NCBI GenBank assembly: GCA_017395725.1
Contig: JAFQOB010000251.1
Span: forward strand, 1-5,933
DNA: 5,933 bases
Direction of reading: 5' to 3'
Origin: Clostridia bacterium
GTDB lineage: Bacteria > Bacillota_A > Clostridia > Oscillospirales > CAG-272
Position 1 is the stretch's first letter. Each line of letters starts with the position of its first letter. Positions 1-5,929 of this stretch are shown here, piece by piece. The notes beneath the pieces are model-generated. The model had not been told where the DNA came from and ran no database searches. It worked only from the letters and a program-made list of their open reading frames with translations. Position numbers and translations under genes: made by a program.

Positions 1-279
1 ATAGTTGTAGATAACCAAGAGGCCCTTGCAGAATCAAAAGATACTGCCTTACAGCAAATGTCCCAAATTGCAGATGATATGCAAAAAGAATCAAACATTG
101 AATCGCTGATTGTATCAAAGGGGTTCGAAGAATGTGTAGCGGTCATAAGCGAAGGAAAATGCAACGTTGTTGTAAAATCCGATGGACTTCTTGCAAATCA
201 AATATCTCAAATAAAAGAGATAGTTTACGAACAAGCCGCAATAACTCCTGTAAACGTAAAAATAATCGAAAAGAATTAA
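1..279 (+). CDS. spoIIIAH: Stage III sporulation protein AH, C-terminal part (5' end outside window)
   Basis: The reading frame is open from base 1 to TAA at 277-279 and gives the last 92 residues of a longer protein; its start lies upstream. The visible part resembles the C-terminal domain of clostridial SpoIIIAH: a charged helix (ALAESKDTALQQMSQIADDM), then the motif NIESLIVSKGFEECVAVISE, a beta strand CNVVVKSDGLL, an amphipathic helix ISQIKEIVYEQ and a final strand NVKII. This is the YscJ/FliF-like ring-building fold. From family knowledge, SpoIIIAH sits in the mother-cell membrane during engulfment and pairs with SpoIIQ across the intermembrane space to form the forespore feeding channel. 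It is normally the last gene of the spoIIIA operon, which fits the terminator directly behind it. The N-terminal membrane segment is not visible, so the assignment rests on the C-terminal domain only. Confidence 0.85.
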   Translation: MVVDNQEALAESKDTALQQMSQIADDMQKESNIESLIVSKGFEECVAVISEGKCNVVVKSDGLLANQISQIKEIVYEQAAITPVNVKIIEKN

Positions 280-282
280 AGA

Positions 283-324
283 AAAACTCCAAGCCGATAT
301 TATATCTGCTTGGAGTTTTATTTA
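283..324 (+). terminator. Intrinsic terminator of the spoIIIAH transcript
   Basis: A perfect 12-bp stem joins 283-294 (AAAACTCCAAGC) and 308-319 (GCTTGGAGTTTT) around a 13-nt loop, and the T-rich run TTTTATTTAATT follows. It begins 4 nt after the spoIIIAH stop codon. On the - strand the stem is followed by a T-rich run as well (TTTTTCTTT), so it may also back up the terminator of the convergent gene. Confidence 0.85.
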
Positions 325-329
325 ATTAT

Positions 330-365
330 AAAAAAACAAGCAATGTACGTAAAATACATCGCTTG
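330..365 (-). terminator. Intrinsic terminator of the convergent 3D-domain gene
   Basis: Read on the - strand, 365-337 forms CAAGCGATGTA - 7-nt loop - TACATTGCTTG, an 11-bp stem with one G-U pair, followed by seven U residues (336-330). On the + strand the same G-U position becomes an A-C mismatch and no U tract follows, so the element is built for the - strand. It lies 36 nt downstream of the stop codon of the gene ending at 401. Confidence 0.85.
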
Positions 366-400
366 AAATCTGTACCGGCTCCGCTTTTGCAGAGGGGCAA

Positions 401-1399
401 TTATTCTAAGATATATACTCTCATATTTCTTCTGCCGAATTGGAGAAGTTGCTGAAGTGTTCCTTCCATGTAAACGTCGATTATGCTGCCTTTAATAGCT
501 CCACCGGTATCCTCGGCGTAGCAAACACCAATATCTTTGTAGCTTCCCTTTACGTATACTGTAGTACCAAGCGGAATAACTCTGGGGTCAACCGCAATTA
601 CACCTTCTCTTGCAAGTGTACCTGTTGCAGTAATACTACCCGACCCGTCAGCCTTTCCGTAACATGTAGCTTGAACGTCAAGATAATATGAGTAATGATA
701 AGTTTTACCGTCTTTGCCAACAAAAGAACCGCCCACGCCAAGCTCTACAACCTCGGTAATCGGTTCAAGTGTTGTTGCTTGTTTAATCAACTCTTCGCTT
801 TCAAAAACGCCGTTAACGTACTTTTTGCGATAGGTGCTTGTCAACTTACCGTTTGCACCGTTTGTAATAACTTTTTTCTTTCCCTTAGGGATAGTCTGAA
901 GTTCAATGGTTTTCGTATCATAGTTGATAACCGAATCAACTTGAACCTCTTCATAAGTAATTGAGTCAATGACTACTTCCATACCGTCGTAAACTGTAGT
1001 ATCAAGCGGATAATTCACAACACATGAATCATCTATTATGATTCCACGTTCATCAAGAACATCCTTCAACTGCATCGCCTCAATTGAAACAATCAGCTCG
1101 TCGCCGCCTCTGTTAACGATTGAAAAAGTAACCGTAGGTCTGTAACCGGAGAAAACTGAATTATATGAAGAATATTCTGGGGAATTCAATGTATAAACAG
1201 GAGATGCCGCCAACACAGAACCGTCAAAGGCAATATTCACTGCAACAACTGATGTTATAAACAATGCTACAACGAATAATACCAAGAACGCATGAAGCAC
1301 ACGCTTCCCTGTTTTATTCATTTTAATTCCCGAAACATTTGCATTTGAAACGCGGTTGGAATACAGTTCAAAACTATCTAATTCTTTCTGAACTTGCAT
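401..1399 (-). CDS. Membrane-anchored YabE-like protein with DUF348-like, G5 and 3D domains
   Basis: The protein has 332 residues. A cytoplasmic tail of about 33 residues precedes one hydrophobic helix (about 34-56), so the rest should lie outside the membrane. Residues about 105-142 match one DUF348-like unit (LKDVLDERGIII then TVYDGMEVVI). Residues about 145-221 are a G5 domain ending VELGVGG. Residues about 240-331 are a 3D domain with its three aspartates visible: D271 (VDPRVIPLGT), D297 (AEDTGGAIKG) and D308 (IIDVY). The 3D fold is a double-psi beta barrel related to MltA and is found in peptidoglycan-acting proteins such as B. subtilis YabE and Rpf/Sps-like factors. I infer a cell-wall lytic or remodelling role; the substrate is unknown. 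The family often has more DUF348 copies; only one is clear here. The ATG at 1399 is chosen because AAAGGAGG (1412-1405) lies 5 nt upstream; M27 has no such site. It is a single-gene unit with its own promoter and terminator. Confidence 0.88.
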   Translation of the reverse strand: MQVQKELDSFELYSNRVSNANVSGIKMNKTGKRVLHAFLVLFVVALFITSVVAVNIAFDGSVLAASPVYTLNSPEYSSYNSVFSGYRPTVTFSIVNRGGDELIVSIEAMQLKDVLDERGIIIDDSCVVNYPLDTTVYDGMEVVIDSITYEEVQVDSVINYDTKTIELQTIPKGKKKVITNGANGKLTSTYRKKYVNGVFESEELIKQATTLEPITEVVELGVGGSFVGKDGKTYHYSYYLDVQATCYGKADGSGSITATGTLAREGVIAVDPRVIPLGTTVYVKGSYKDIGVCYAEDTGGAIKGSIIDVYMEGTLQQLLQFGRRNMRVYILE

Positions 1400-1404
1400 A
1401 TTTT

Positions 1405-1412
1405 CCTCCTTT
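1405..1412 (-). promoter_or_regulatory. Ribosome binding site of the 3D-domain gene
   Basis: AAAGGAGG on the - strand, 5 nt before the ATG at 1399. It is a near-perfect Shine-Dalgarno sequence. It fixes the start codon upstream of the transmembrane helix rather than at the internal Met27. Confidence 0.85.
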
Positions 1413-1466
1413 AAATGCGATTAAACACACACAATAAATGTATGCAAAACTGCGGGAAACACGCTG

Positions 1467-1495
1467 ATTATAGCACAAAAATGATGATTTGTCAA
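1467..1495 (-). promoter_or_regulatory. Sigma-A promoter of the 3D-domain gene (extended -10)
   Basis: On the - strand a perfect -35 TTGACA (1495-1490), a 17-nt spacer and a perfect -10 TATAAT (1472-1467) line up. TGC directly precedes the -10, which makes it an extended -10. Transcription should begin near 1460, leaving a 5' leader of about 60 nt that contains no obvious structure. The match predicts strong vegetative expression unless repressed. Confidence 0.9.
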
Positions 1496-1525
1496 CTTTT
1501 GTATGGTAAATTATGGTAATTGCAC

Positions 1526-1545
1526 AAATGTTAATATTAACATTT
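1526..1545. repeat. Perfect 20-bp palindrome upstream of the 3D-gene promoter
   Basis: AAATGTTAATATTAACATTT is identical on both strands over all 20 bases. It is centred about 40 bp upstream of the -35 box at 1490-1495, where an upstream-bound regulator could act. I do not recognise it as the site of a named regulator. In such AT-rich DNA a chance palindrome is less likely at this length but not excluded. Confidence 0.5.
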
Positions 1546-1856
1546 TGGTTTGTATACTATGCATAAAAGTGCGATTTGCAATGCAAAGACTAATTTTCTT
1601 TAGGTTGATTTGTAAATTCAACTTTAAAATTTCTGCATTTTGCACAAACAAAAAATGTATAAAAATCGAGCATTTTTGCATAAAATGTATTATAATCACA
1701 CCATAATACCGATACTTAAAGACGCAAAATAATCATATTTAAACAAATATTACTATTATTTCCTCCTAATAATTATTTTAAATCAGACAAGTTCCCTTTT
1801 AAAAATTCTATTCTGCTTAGTAAATATATATTCGCATTAAATAACGTTTGACAAAC
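1546..1856. other. AT-rich intergenic stretch without a supported gene
   Basis: No reading frame here combines a start, a ribosome binding site and protein-like composition. The two overlapping frames of about 60-70 codons near 1503-1706 are low-complexity Ile/Lys/Phe/Asn-rich translations of AT-rich DNA. Isolated signals are a TATAAT at 1691-1696 (+) without a -35, and AGGAGGA on the - strand (1767-1761) with no start codon at a usable distance. No tRNA or known riboswitch consensus is seen. The stretch may hold regulatory DNA, a small RNA or decayed sequence. Confidence 0.6.
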
Positions 1857-1885
1857 AAAAAACTTGCAACAGAAACGTTGCAAGT
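1850..1885 (-). terminator. Intrinsic terminator of the rlmL-topB-dut operon
   Basis: A perfect 9-bp stem joins 1885-1877 and 1870-1862 (ACTTGCAAC / GTTGCAAGT) around a 6-nt loop. On the - strand a U-rich tail (UUUUUGUUUG) follows. It begins 6 nt after the dut stop codon. On the + strand the stem is also followed by a T-rich run (CATTTTTTATTTT), so the element could stop transcription from either side. Confidence 0.85.
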
Positions 1886-1891
1886 CATTTT

Positions 1892-2329
1892 TTATTTTGT
1901 ACCGGTGGAACCGAAGCCTCCCGTGCCTCTTTCTGTATCTGACAGTTCATCAGCTTCGCCAAATTGAGCTTTCAAGAAGGGAGCGATTACAAGCTGGGCA
2001 ATTCTTTCTCCGTTAGAAACTGTCTGCTCAATCGCGCTATGGTTATGTAATGCAACCATCACTTCCCCTCTGTAGTCAGCATCAATAACACCAACCTTGT
2101 TTGCAGGCGCTAATCCTTTCTTACTGGCAAGACCACTTCGAGCATATATAAAGCCGCCGTATCCCACAGGAATCTCAATACTCAGATACGTATGAATCAA
2201 CACAGTTTCGTTTGGTTTAATCGTAACGTCTTCATCGCAAACCGCATATAAATCGGCCCCTGCGGAAAACTCACTTCCATAGGTTGGGATTTTGGCTCTT
2301 TTATCAAGTTTTTTAATATTCACTAACAC
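1892..2329 (-). CDS. dut: dUTP diphosphatase (dUTPase)
   Basis: The 145-residue protein is of normal length for the homotrimeric Dut family, which hydrolyses dUTP to dUMP and pyrophosphate. This keeps uracil out of DNA and supplies dUMP for thymidylate synthesis. All five conserved motifs are present in order: AGADLYA (23-29), ARSGLASKKGL (63-73), GVIDADYRGEV (79-89, with the catalytic-motif Asp and the substrate-contact Tyr), GERIAQLVIAP (107-117) and the C-terminal P-loop-like RGTGGFGSTG (134-143). The start is GTG at 2329: AAGGAG lies 8 nt upstream, while the second GTG two codons later would be 14 nt away. It is the last gene of a three-gene operon, 12 nt after topB, and its ribosome binding site overlaps the topB stop codon. 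A terminator follows at once. Identification is secure. Confidence 0.97.
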   Translation of the reverse strand: MLVNIKKLDKRAKIPTYGSEFSAGADLYAVCDEDVTIKPNETVLIHTYLSIEIPVGYGGFIYARSGLASKKGLAPANKVGVIDADYRGEVMVALHNHSAIEQTVSNGERIAQLVIAPFLKAQFGEADELSDTERGTGGFGSTGTK

Positions 2330-2337
2330 AATAATTT

Positions 2338-2343
2338 CTCCTT
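2338..2343 (-). promoter_or_regulatory. Ribosome binding site of dut, overlapping the topB stop
   Basis: AAGGAG on the - strand (2343-2338) shares its first two A residues with the TAA stop of topB (2344-2342) and lies 8 nt before the GTG start of dut. This fits translational coupling, and it decides for the GTG start at 2329. Confidence 0.8.
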
Positions 2344-4435
2344 AAAACTTAAATTTTATTTTACCCTCTTCTAAATAGAGCTTTGCATCAAAAGATTTAT
2401 TATTCTTGGATATAAAACCGGAAATGTTATAAGTTTCACCGTCTTGAAGAAGTTTTTTGACGTTTGAAACAGAAATAACCCTACCGCATATTCTTGAATT
2501 TACAGTAAACTTACACCCGTTGGTTTTAAATCCGGAACAACCGTATCCAAACCGAGTTCTGACAACGTCATTACCGCACAAAGGACACTGTCCGACAATA
2601 TCTCCAAAAAAGCCGAAATCGTTATCCGCCTCAGGTGATACCTCTTTCTTTTCAAACACTTGCGCTATTTCGTTTATTGCCAAATCAACGCTTTCTTGTA
2701 TTGTTATTTCGTTTCTGAAAACCCTCTTCAAAGCTTTTCCGAGCTCAGACGTCTTATACTTATCCATACTGATATTCATCATAGAAAGGGATTCTATTAG
2801 ATATTCGCCACCGGGTAAAATAGTATATACGTCTTTTTTGAGATCAATATAACCGCTTTTACGTGCATTATCAATAATACCGGTCCTTGTAGCCTCAGTA
2901 CCAAGCTCCAGTCCCTCAAAAATTGCTCTGTATTCCTCTTCGTCATTATCGTTTTCGATATTGCTCTTCTCTTCCTTAAAAGGATTTTTCAGATAATTGT
3001 TCAAGGTCTCTATAGTGTAATGCTTGGGAGGTGTAGTCTCTTTTTCTACAGGCTTAAAACAAATGTTAACTGTGTCACCTTTTTTTAAAGCCGGAAGTAT
3101 CTTGTCTTTTTTTGTGTAATCATCAAAGGCAGTCCAACCTTTATCAAGCATAGTGACGCCCTTTAAAGAAAACTCTTCAAGCTCCCCTACCGAAATTTTT
3201 ATTTCCGAACGGTTTACAACACAATCTTTTGAACAAAAAATTGCTACAAAACGTCTGAAGACTGCAGAATACACTTTCATTTCATCTTCGGAAAGCTTGG
3301 TTTTGTCGGGGATTTTTGTTGTTGGAGTAAGAGCCGAGTGAGATTCTATTTTTCTGTCATCAAAAATAGTTTTCTTATCTTTAAACTCAACGGGATATCC
3401 CATTTTTTCGACAACGTAAAGTATATTCTTAATTTTACTTTTTTCGTTGGTTGCAAGATATTCGGAGTTTGTTCTCGGATATGTAACGTAACCTTCCTCA
3501 TAAAGCTTCTGCAAAATCGCTAAGCTTTTTTCCATAGGCATTTTATACTTTTTACCAAGGTAATTTTGAAGTTTAGTCAAAGAATAAAGTTTTCCGGGCG
3601 AAACTGTTTCGACCTTCTTTTTAACCGAGGCAACAACCGCCCCTGTTTCGTTATATTTTTTACATAATTCTTCCGCAAGATAAAACTTATCTTTAGGAAT
3701 CTTCTCCTTGCTTACAAGCTCTATTTCCTCACCATTGGTTTGTTCATTGCTTGATATAGAATAATACTTGTCCGGAACAAAGTTTCTGATAGCCATATCC
3801 CTATCATAAATTGCCTTAACAATAGGAACAATAACTCTTCCGACTCTAAGCAACGTACCGCACTTTAATGTAGCATATCTTGTAAGGTTAACACCGTACA
3901 ACCAATCTATAAAAGTACGTGCAAATCCCTCGTTTGCAAGATTATCATATTCGGACTCATCTTTCATTTCAGAAAGCCCTTTTAAAATTGTTTCAGATGT
4001 TTGGTCGGGCAACCAAAGGCGAGTAAACCTTTTAGACGATTCAAGGGCTTTAGCTACGCAAATTCTAACAATAATTTCACCCTCACGGTCAGAGTCTCCC
4101 GCGTTAATTATGGTATCAACGTCATCTCTGTTGCATAAATATTTAATTGTATTAAACTGTTTCTCAATGCCTGCATCGTTAGATTTATCTGGATTTCGTT
4201 TAAGAATATACTTAAACTCACTTGGAAAACAAGGTATATTATCGAGACACCAATATTTTTTACCCTCAGGCAAAGGACTGTAATCCTCTATATCAGCAAG
4301 GGTAAACAAATGTCCAAAAGCCCAAGTGACGATATATCCATTTCCCTCGTAATATCCGTTTTTGCCGGTCATGTTTCCGATTGCAGCGACTATATTTCTT
4401 CCAAGACTCGGCTTTTCGGCGATTATAAGTTTCAA
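2342..4435 (-). CDS. topB: DNA topoisomerase III (type IA)
   Basis: The 697-residue protein has the full type IA architecture. The TOPRIM domain (1 to about 145) has the catalytic Glu at position 7 (IAEKPS) and the metal-binding DSDREGE with D114, D116 and E118. The central domains carry the active-site Tyr319 in GYVTYPRTNSEYL, the SHSALTPT motif (365-372) and EATRTGIID (514-522). The C-terminus has a four-cysteine zinc ribbon (C617, C620, C633, C641) and an end module of about 45 residues (FISKNNKSFDAKLYLEEGKI) common in Firmicute TopB proteins. It should pass single DNA strands through a transient 5'-phosphotyrosyl break, and TopB enzymes mainly resolve replication and recombination intermediates. 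An acidic stretch near 488-503 looks like a flexible insert. The start is TTG: AAGAGG lies 8 nt upstream, and the conserved MKLIIAEKPS begins exactly there. TopB genes of this type also occur on integrative elements, but here the neighbours are housekeeping genes. Confidence 0.95.
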   Translation of the reverse strand: MKLIIAEKPSLGRNIVAAIGNMTGKNGYYEGNGYIVTWAFGHLFTLADIEDYSPLPEGKKYWCLDNIPCFPSEFKYILKRNPDKSNDAGIEKQFNTIKYLCNRDDVDTIINAGDSDREGEIIVRICVAKALESSKRFTRLWLPDQTSETILKGLSEMKDESEYDNLANEGFARTFIDWLYGVNLTRYATLKCGTLLRVGRVIVPIVKAIYDRDMAIRNFVPDKYYSISSNEQTNGEEIELVSKEKIPKDKFYLAEELCKKYNETGAVVASVKKKVETVSPGKLYSLTKLQNYLGKKYKMPMEKSLAILQKLYEEGYVTYPRTNSEYLATNEKSKIKNILYVVEKMGYPVEFKDKKTIFDDRKIESHSALTPTTKIPDKTKLSEDEMKVYSAVFRRFVAIFCSKDCVVNRSEIKISVGELEEFSLKGVTMLDKGWTAFDDYTKKDKILPALKKGDTVNICFKPVEKETTPPKHYTIETLNNYLKNPFKEEKSNIENDNDEEEYRAIFEGLELGTEATRTGIIDNARKSGYIDLKKDVYTILPGGEYLIESLSMMNISMDKYKTSELGKALKRVFRNEITIQESVDLAINEIAQVFEKKEVSPEADNDFGFFGDIVGQCPLCGNDVVRTRFGYGCSGFKTNGCKFTVNSRICGRVISVSNVKKLLQDGETYNISGFISKNNKSFDAKLYLEEGKIKFKF

Positions 4436-4443
4436 AATACTTA

Positions 4444-4449
4444 CCTCTT
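4444..4449 (-). promoter_or_regulatory. Ribosome binding site of topB, overlapping the rlmL stop
   Basis: AAGAGG on the - strand (4449-4444) overlaps the TAA stop of the methyltransferase gene (4450-4448) and lies 8 nt before the TTG start of topB. The imperfect site together with a TTG start predicts modest topB translation, probably dependent on ribosomes finishing the upstream gene. Confidence 0.75.
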
Positions 4450-5581
4450 ATTTGTTTTGTGGTTTAAAAAACTGGTAATAATTACAACGAATCATTCCGT
4501 TATATAATCGTCTGATTTTATCTGCACGGCGTCCGTATCTTTTCTCAAAGCCCTCATCACTGGTTAATATATATATCTGCCAACGGTCAAGCTTAGAAAA
4601 GGCTTTTCCCATATCCGAATATAATTTAAAAACAGTATCTGCATCGGAAAGTCTTTCGCCGTAGGGGGGATTACAAACTACCGTTCCTCTCACTCCTCCG
4701 GTTTCTATGTCAAGAGCATTCTTTTCAAAACAATCAATATACTTACCCATACCCGATTTAGCAATATTGTTTTTTGCTATTTTTAAGACCTCAGTATCTA
4801 TATCGCTTGCGAAGGTTTTGAATGACGTATCGTGCTTAATCAAAGAATTAGCTTCGTCGCGGGCTGTTTCAAAAAACATATGGGGTATATTTTTAAATTC
4901 CTCAGAAATAAAAGAATTATTTATATTGGGAGCTGTATTTGTCATAATCATTGCTGCTTCTATAGGGATAGTTGCAGAGCCGCAGAAAGGATCCCAAAAC
5001 AGAACGTCTTCTCTGGGTCTGGCTATTTTAGCCATTGCCGCCGCCAAGGTTTCGCGAATAGGGGCGCCACCTGATGCAGTTCTATATCCTCTTTTGTGAA
5101 GCGGAACTCCCGAAAGATCTATCATTAGGTCGGCTTTATCGTTAAAGATAAAAAATTCAATCTGTTTTTTTATACCTGTTTCATCAAACCAATTTATACC
5201 GTATTTATTCTTTAGACGTTCAACAACCGCTTTTTTCACTATTTTTTGGCAGTCGGGAACAGAAAACAGTTTTGACTTAATGCAATGTCCCTTAACAGGA
5301 AATTCATCATTTTTATCTATCCAATCTTCCCAAGGAAGCGATTTTGTTCCGTCAAACAGCTCGGTAAAACTCAGAGCTTTAAAGCTTCCAAGCTTAAGGT
5401 ACAAACGCTCTGCATAACGGAAATTGATGTTACATCTTGCTATTGCAGAAAGGTCCCCTTGAAAAGTAACCCTGCCGTCAATCGTTTCTATTCTTTTATA
5501 ACCTAAAGCATCAATTTCTTCGCCGACAAGCTTTTCTAAACCAAAAAGACAAGTGGCTACAAGTATTATCTGATTATCCAT
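4448..5581 (-). CDS. rlmL: THUMP-domain class I SAM-dependent rRNA methyltransferase (RlmL/YpsC type)
   Basis: The protein has 377 residues. An N-terminal ferredoxin-like region (1 to about 45) and a THUMP RNA-binding domain (about 45-155) lead into the family signature LHKRGYR (161-167) and APIRETLAAAM (173-183). The Rossmann methyltransferase follows: SAM-binding motif I WDPFCGSATIPIEAA (196-210), acidic loop ASDID (258-262) and the catalytic NPPYGERL (304-311) typical of N2-guanine methylation. E. coli RlmL makes m2G2445 in 23S rRNA, but there it is fused to the RlmK domain. This protein has only the RlmL half, as in B. subtilis YpsC, so the exact target nucleotide is an inference. The ATG at 5581 is the first possible start, because an in-frame TGA directly precedes it. 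The ribosome binding site is weak (GGGG, 7 nt upstream). It is the first gene of the operon with topB and dut. Confidence 0.9.
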   Translation of the reverse strand: MDNQIILVATCLFGLEKLVGEEIDALGYKRIETIDGRVTFQGDLSAIARCNINFRYAERLYLKLGSFKALSFTELFDGTKSLPWEDWIDKNDEFPVKGHCIKSKLFSVPDCQKIVKKAVVERLKNKYGINWFDETGIKKQIEFFIFNDKADLMIDLSGVPLHKRGYRTASGGAPIRETLAAAMAKIARPREDVLFWDPFCGSATIPIEAAMIMTNTAPNINNSFISEEFKNIPHMFFETARDEANSLIKHDTSFKTFASDIDTEVLKIAKNNIAKSGMGKYIDCFEKNALDIETGGVRGTVVCNPPYGERLSDADTVFKLYSDMGKAFSKLDRWQIYILTSDEGFEKRYGRRADKIRRLYNGMIRCNYYQFFKPQNK

Positions 5582-5602
5582 TCAATTACCCCAAAAATAT
5601 AA

Positions 5603-5626
5603 TTACCTAATAATTATAATAGGTAA
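5603..5626. repeat. Inverted repeat spanning the operon -10 box (candidate operator)
   Basis: Arms TTACCTA (5603-5609) and TAGGTAA (5620-5626) are perfect inverted copies separated by 10 nt. The - strand -10 box of the rlmL operon (5618-5613) lies inside the spacer, and the likely transcription start falls in the left arm. This geometry suits repressor binding. I do not recognise the sequence as a known site, and the AT-rich spacer makes a stable RNA hairpin less likely than a protein site. Confidence 0.5.
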
Positions 5627-5641
5627 CTTAAAAAAAGTCAA
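5613..5641 (-). promoter_or_regulatory. Sigma-A promoter of the rlmL-topB-dut operon
   Basis: On the - strand, -35 TTGACT (5641-5636, five of six consensus bases), a 17-nt spacer and a perfect -10 TATAAT (5618-5613). Transcription should begin near 5606, giving a leader of about 25 nt before the ATG at 5581. No other promoter is evident before topB or dut, so all three genes probably share this one. Confidence 0.85.
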
Positions 5642-5710
5642 TAATAGCCATCCATTCGAAAAAAACTATAAATTAATAGTTAGTGAAATAATGTAATTGT
5701 ATTAAAACTA

Positions 5711-5739
5711 TTGACATGAAAGTAAAATAATGTTAAAAT
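5711..5739 (+). promoter_or_regulatory. Sigma-A promoter of the riboswitch-controlled gene
   Basis: A perfect -35 TTGACA (5711-5716), a 17-nt spacer and -10 TAAAAT (5734-5739, five of six) preceded by TGT, an extended -10. The start site should be near 5746, just before the first paired base of the riboswitch at 5748. That position supports both calls. Confidence 0.9.
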
Positions 5740-5747
5740 AAGTAGCA

Positions 5748-5858
5748 GTAAGAGGGAGTAGCTTACGCGGTATATCTGCGTCTTCCGATCGTCAATACAA
5801 CTCATTGAAATGAGTTCGGTCGGTTGGTACTTTTTTCAGTAACTGGCAAGACTTTTAC
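5748..5858 (+). ncRNA. yybP-ykoY manganese riboswitch aptamer
   Basis: The conserved elements of this family are present. P1 pairs GTAAGAG (5748-5754) with CTTTTAC (5852-5858). The first signature loop GGAGTAGC (5755-5762) and the second, GGCAAGA (5845-5851), flank the folded core as in known members. A P2 hairpin pairs ACGCGG (5765-5770) with CTGCGT (5776-5781). A long P3 arm pairs CCGATCG (5785-5791) with CGGTCGG (5817-5823), contains the conserved CGTCAAT stretch and is capped by AACTCAT/ATGAGTT (5799-5816, 4-nt loop). A shorter, less certain hairpin lies at about 5824-5843. From family knowledge, the two signature loops meet and bind Mn2+, which stabilises P1. The 3' strand of P1 is also part of the following terminator, so Mn2+ binding should prevent termination and switch the downstream gene on. 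The family assignment is by consensus recognition, not by a covariance-model search. Confidence 0.92.
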
Positions 5859-5889
5859 AGCACTTTATGCTGTGAAAGTCTTTTGTTGA
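5848..5889 (+). terminator. Riboswitch expression platform: intrinsic terminator
   Basis: A 13-bp stem joins 5850-5862 and 5868-5880 with one G-U pair and a 5-nt loop, extendable by two A-U pairs into the tail. UUUUGUUGAUUUU follows. The left arm contains 5852-5858, the 3' strand of aptamer stem P1, so P1 and the terminator exclude each other. The ligand-free RNA should terminate here. Confidence 0.88.
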
Positions 5890-5916
5890 TTTTAAATAAA
5901 AATATATAAATTCAAA

Positions 5917-5922
5917 AAGGAG
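5917..5922 (+). promoter_or_regulatory. Ribosome binding site of the riboswitch-controlled gene
   Basis: AAGGAG lies 7 nt before the ATG at 5930 and 28 nt beyond the terminator tail. It is outside the riboswitch fold, so control is expected at transcription rather than at translation. Confidence 0.8.
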
Positions 5923-5929
5923 AAAACAA

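Noticed and set aside
132..455. Open + strand frame of 107 codons overlapping spoIIIAH and its terminator
   Set aside because: It runs through the SpoIIIAH frame and two terminators, has no ribosome binding site, and its translation is Lys/Asn/Ser-rich without domain features.
1503..1706. Overlapping frames of about 60-70 codons on both strands
   Set aside because: They have no ribosome binding site, use low-complexity AT-driven codons, and overlap each other and the palindrome; they look like chance frames in AT-rich DNA.
1761..1767. AGGAGGA on the - strand as the ribosome binding site of a small gene
   Set aside because: The nearest candidate TTG is about 15 nt away and opens only 16 codons; the nearest ATG is about 25 nt away and opens 6 codons. 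No plausible product results.
1848..1853. TTGACA on the + strand as a -35 box
   Set aside because: The bases 17 nt downstream fall in the terminator stem (AGAAAC) and do not resemble a -10 box.
2342..4435. TopB as a marker of an integrated conjugative element
   Set aside because: No relaxase, integrase, coupling protein or attachment repeats are visible, and topB is tightly packed between two housekeeping genes in one operon.
4707..5099. Long + strand frames opposite the methyltransferase gene
   Set aside because: They are antisense shadows of a gene with clear SAM-binding and NPPY motifs, and lack ribosome binding sites.
5615..5620. TATAAT on the + strand in the divergent region as a second promoter for the riboswitch gene
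   Set aside because: There is no -35 at the right distance (CAAAAA), and the same bases already serve as the - strand -10 of the operon.
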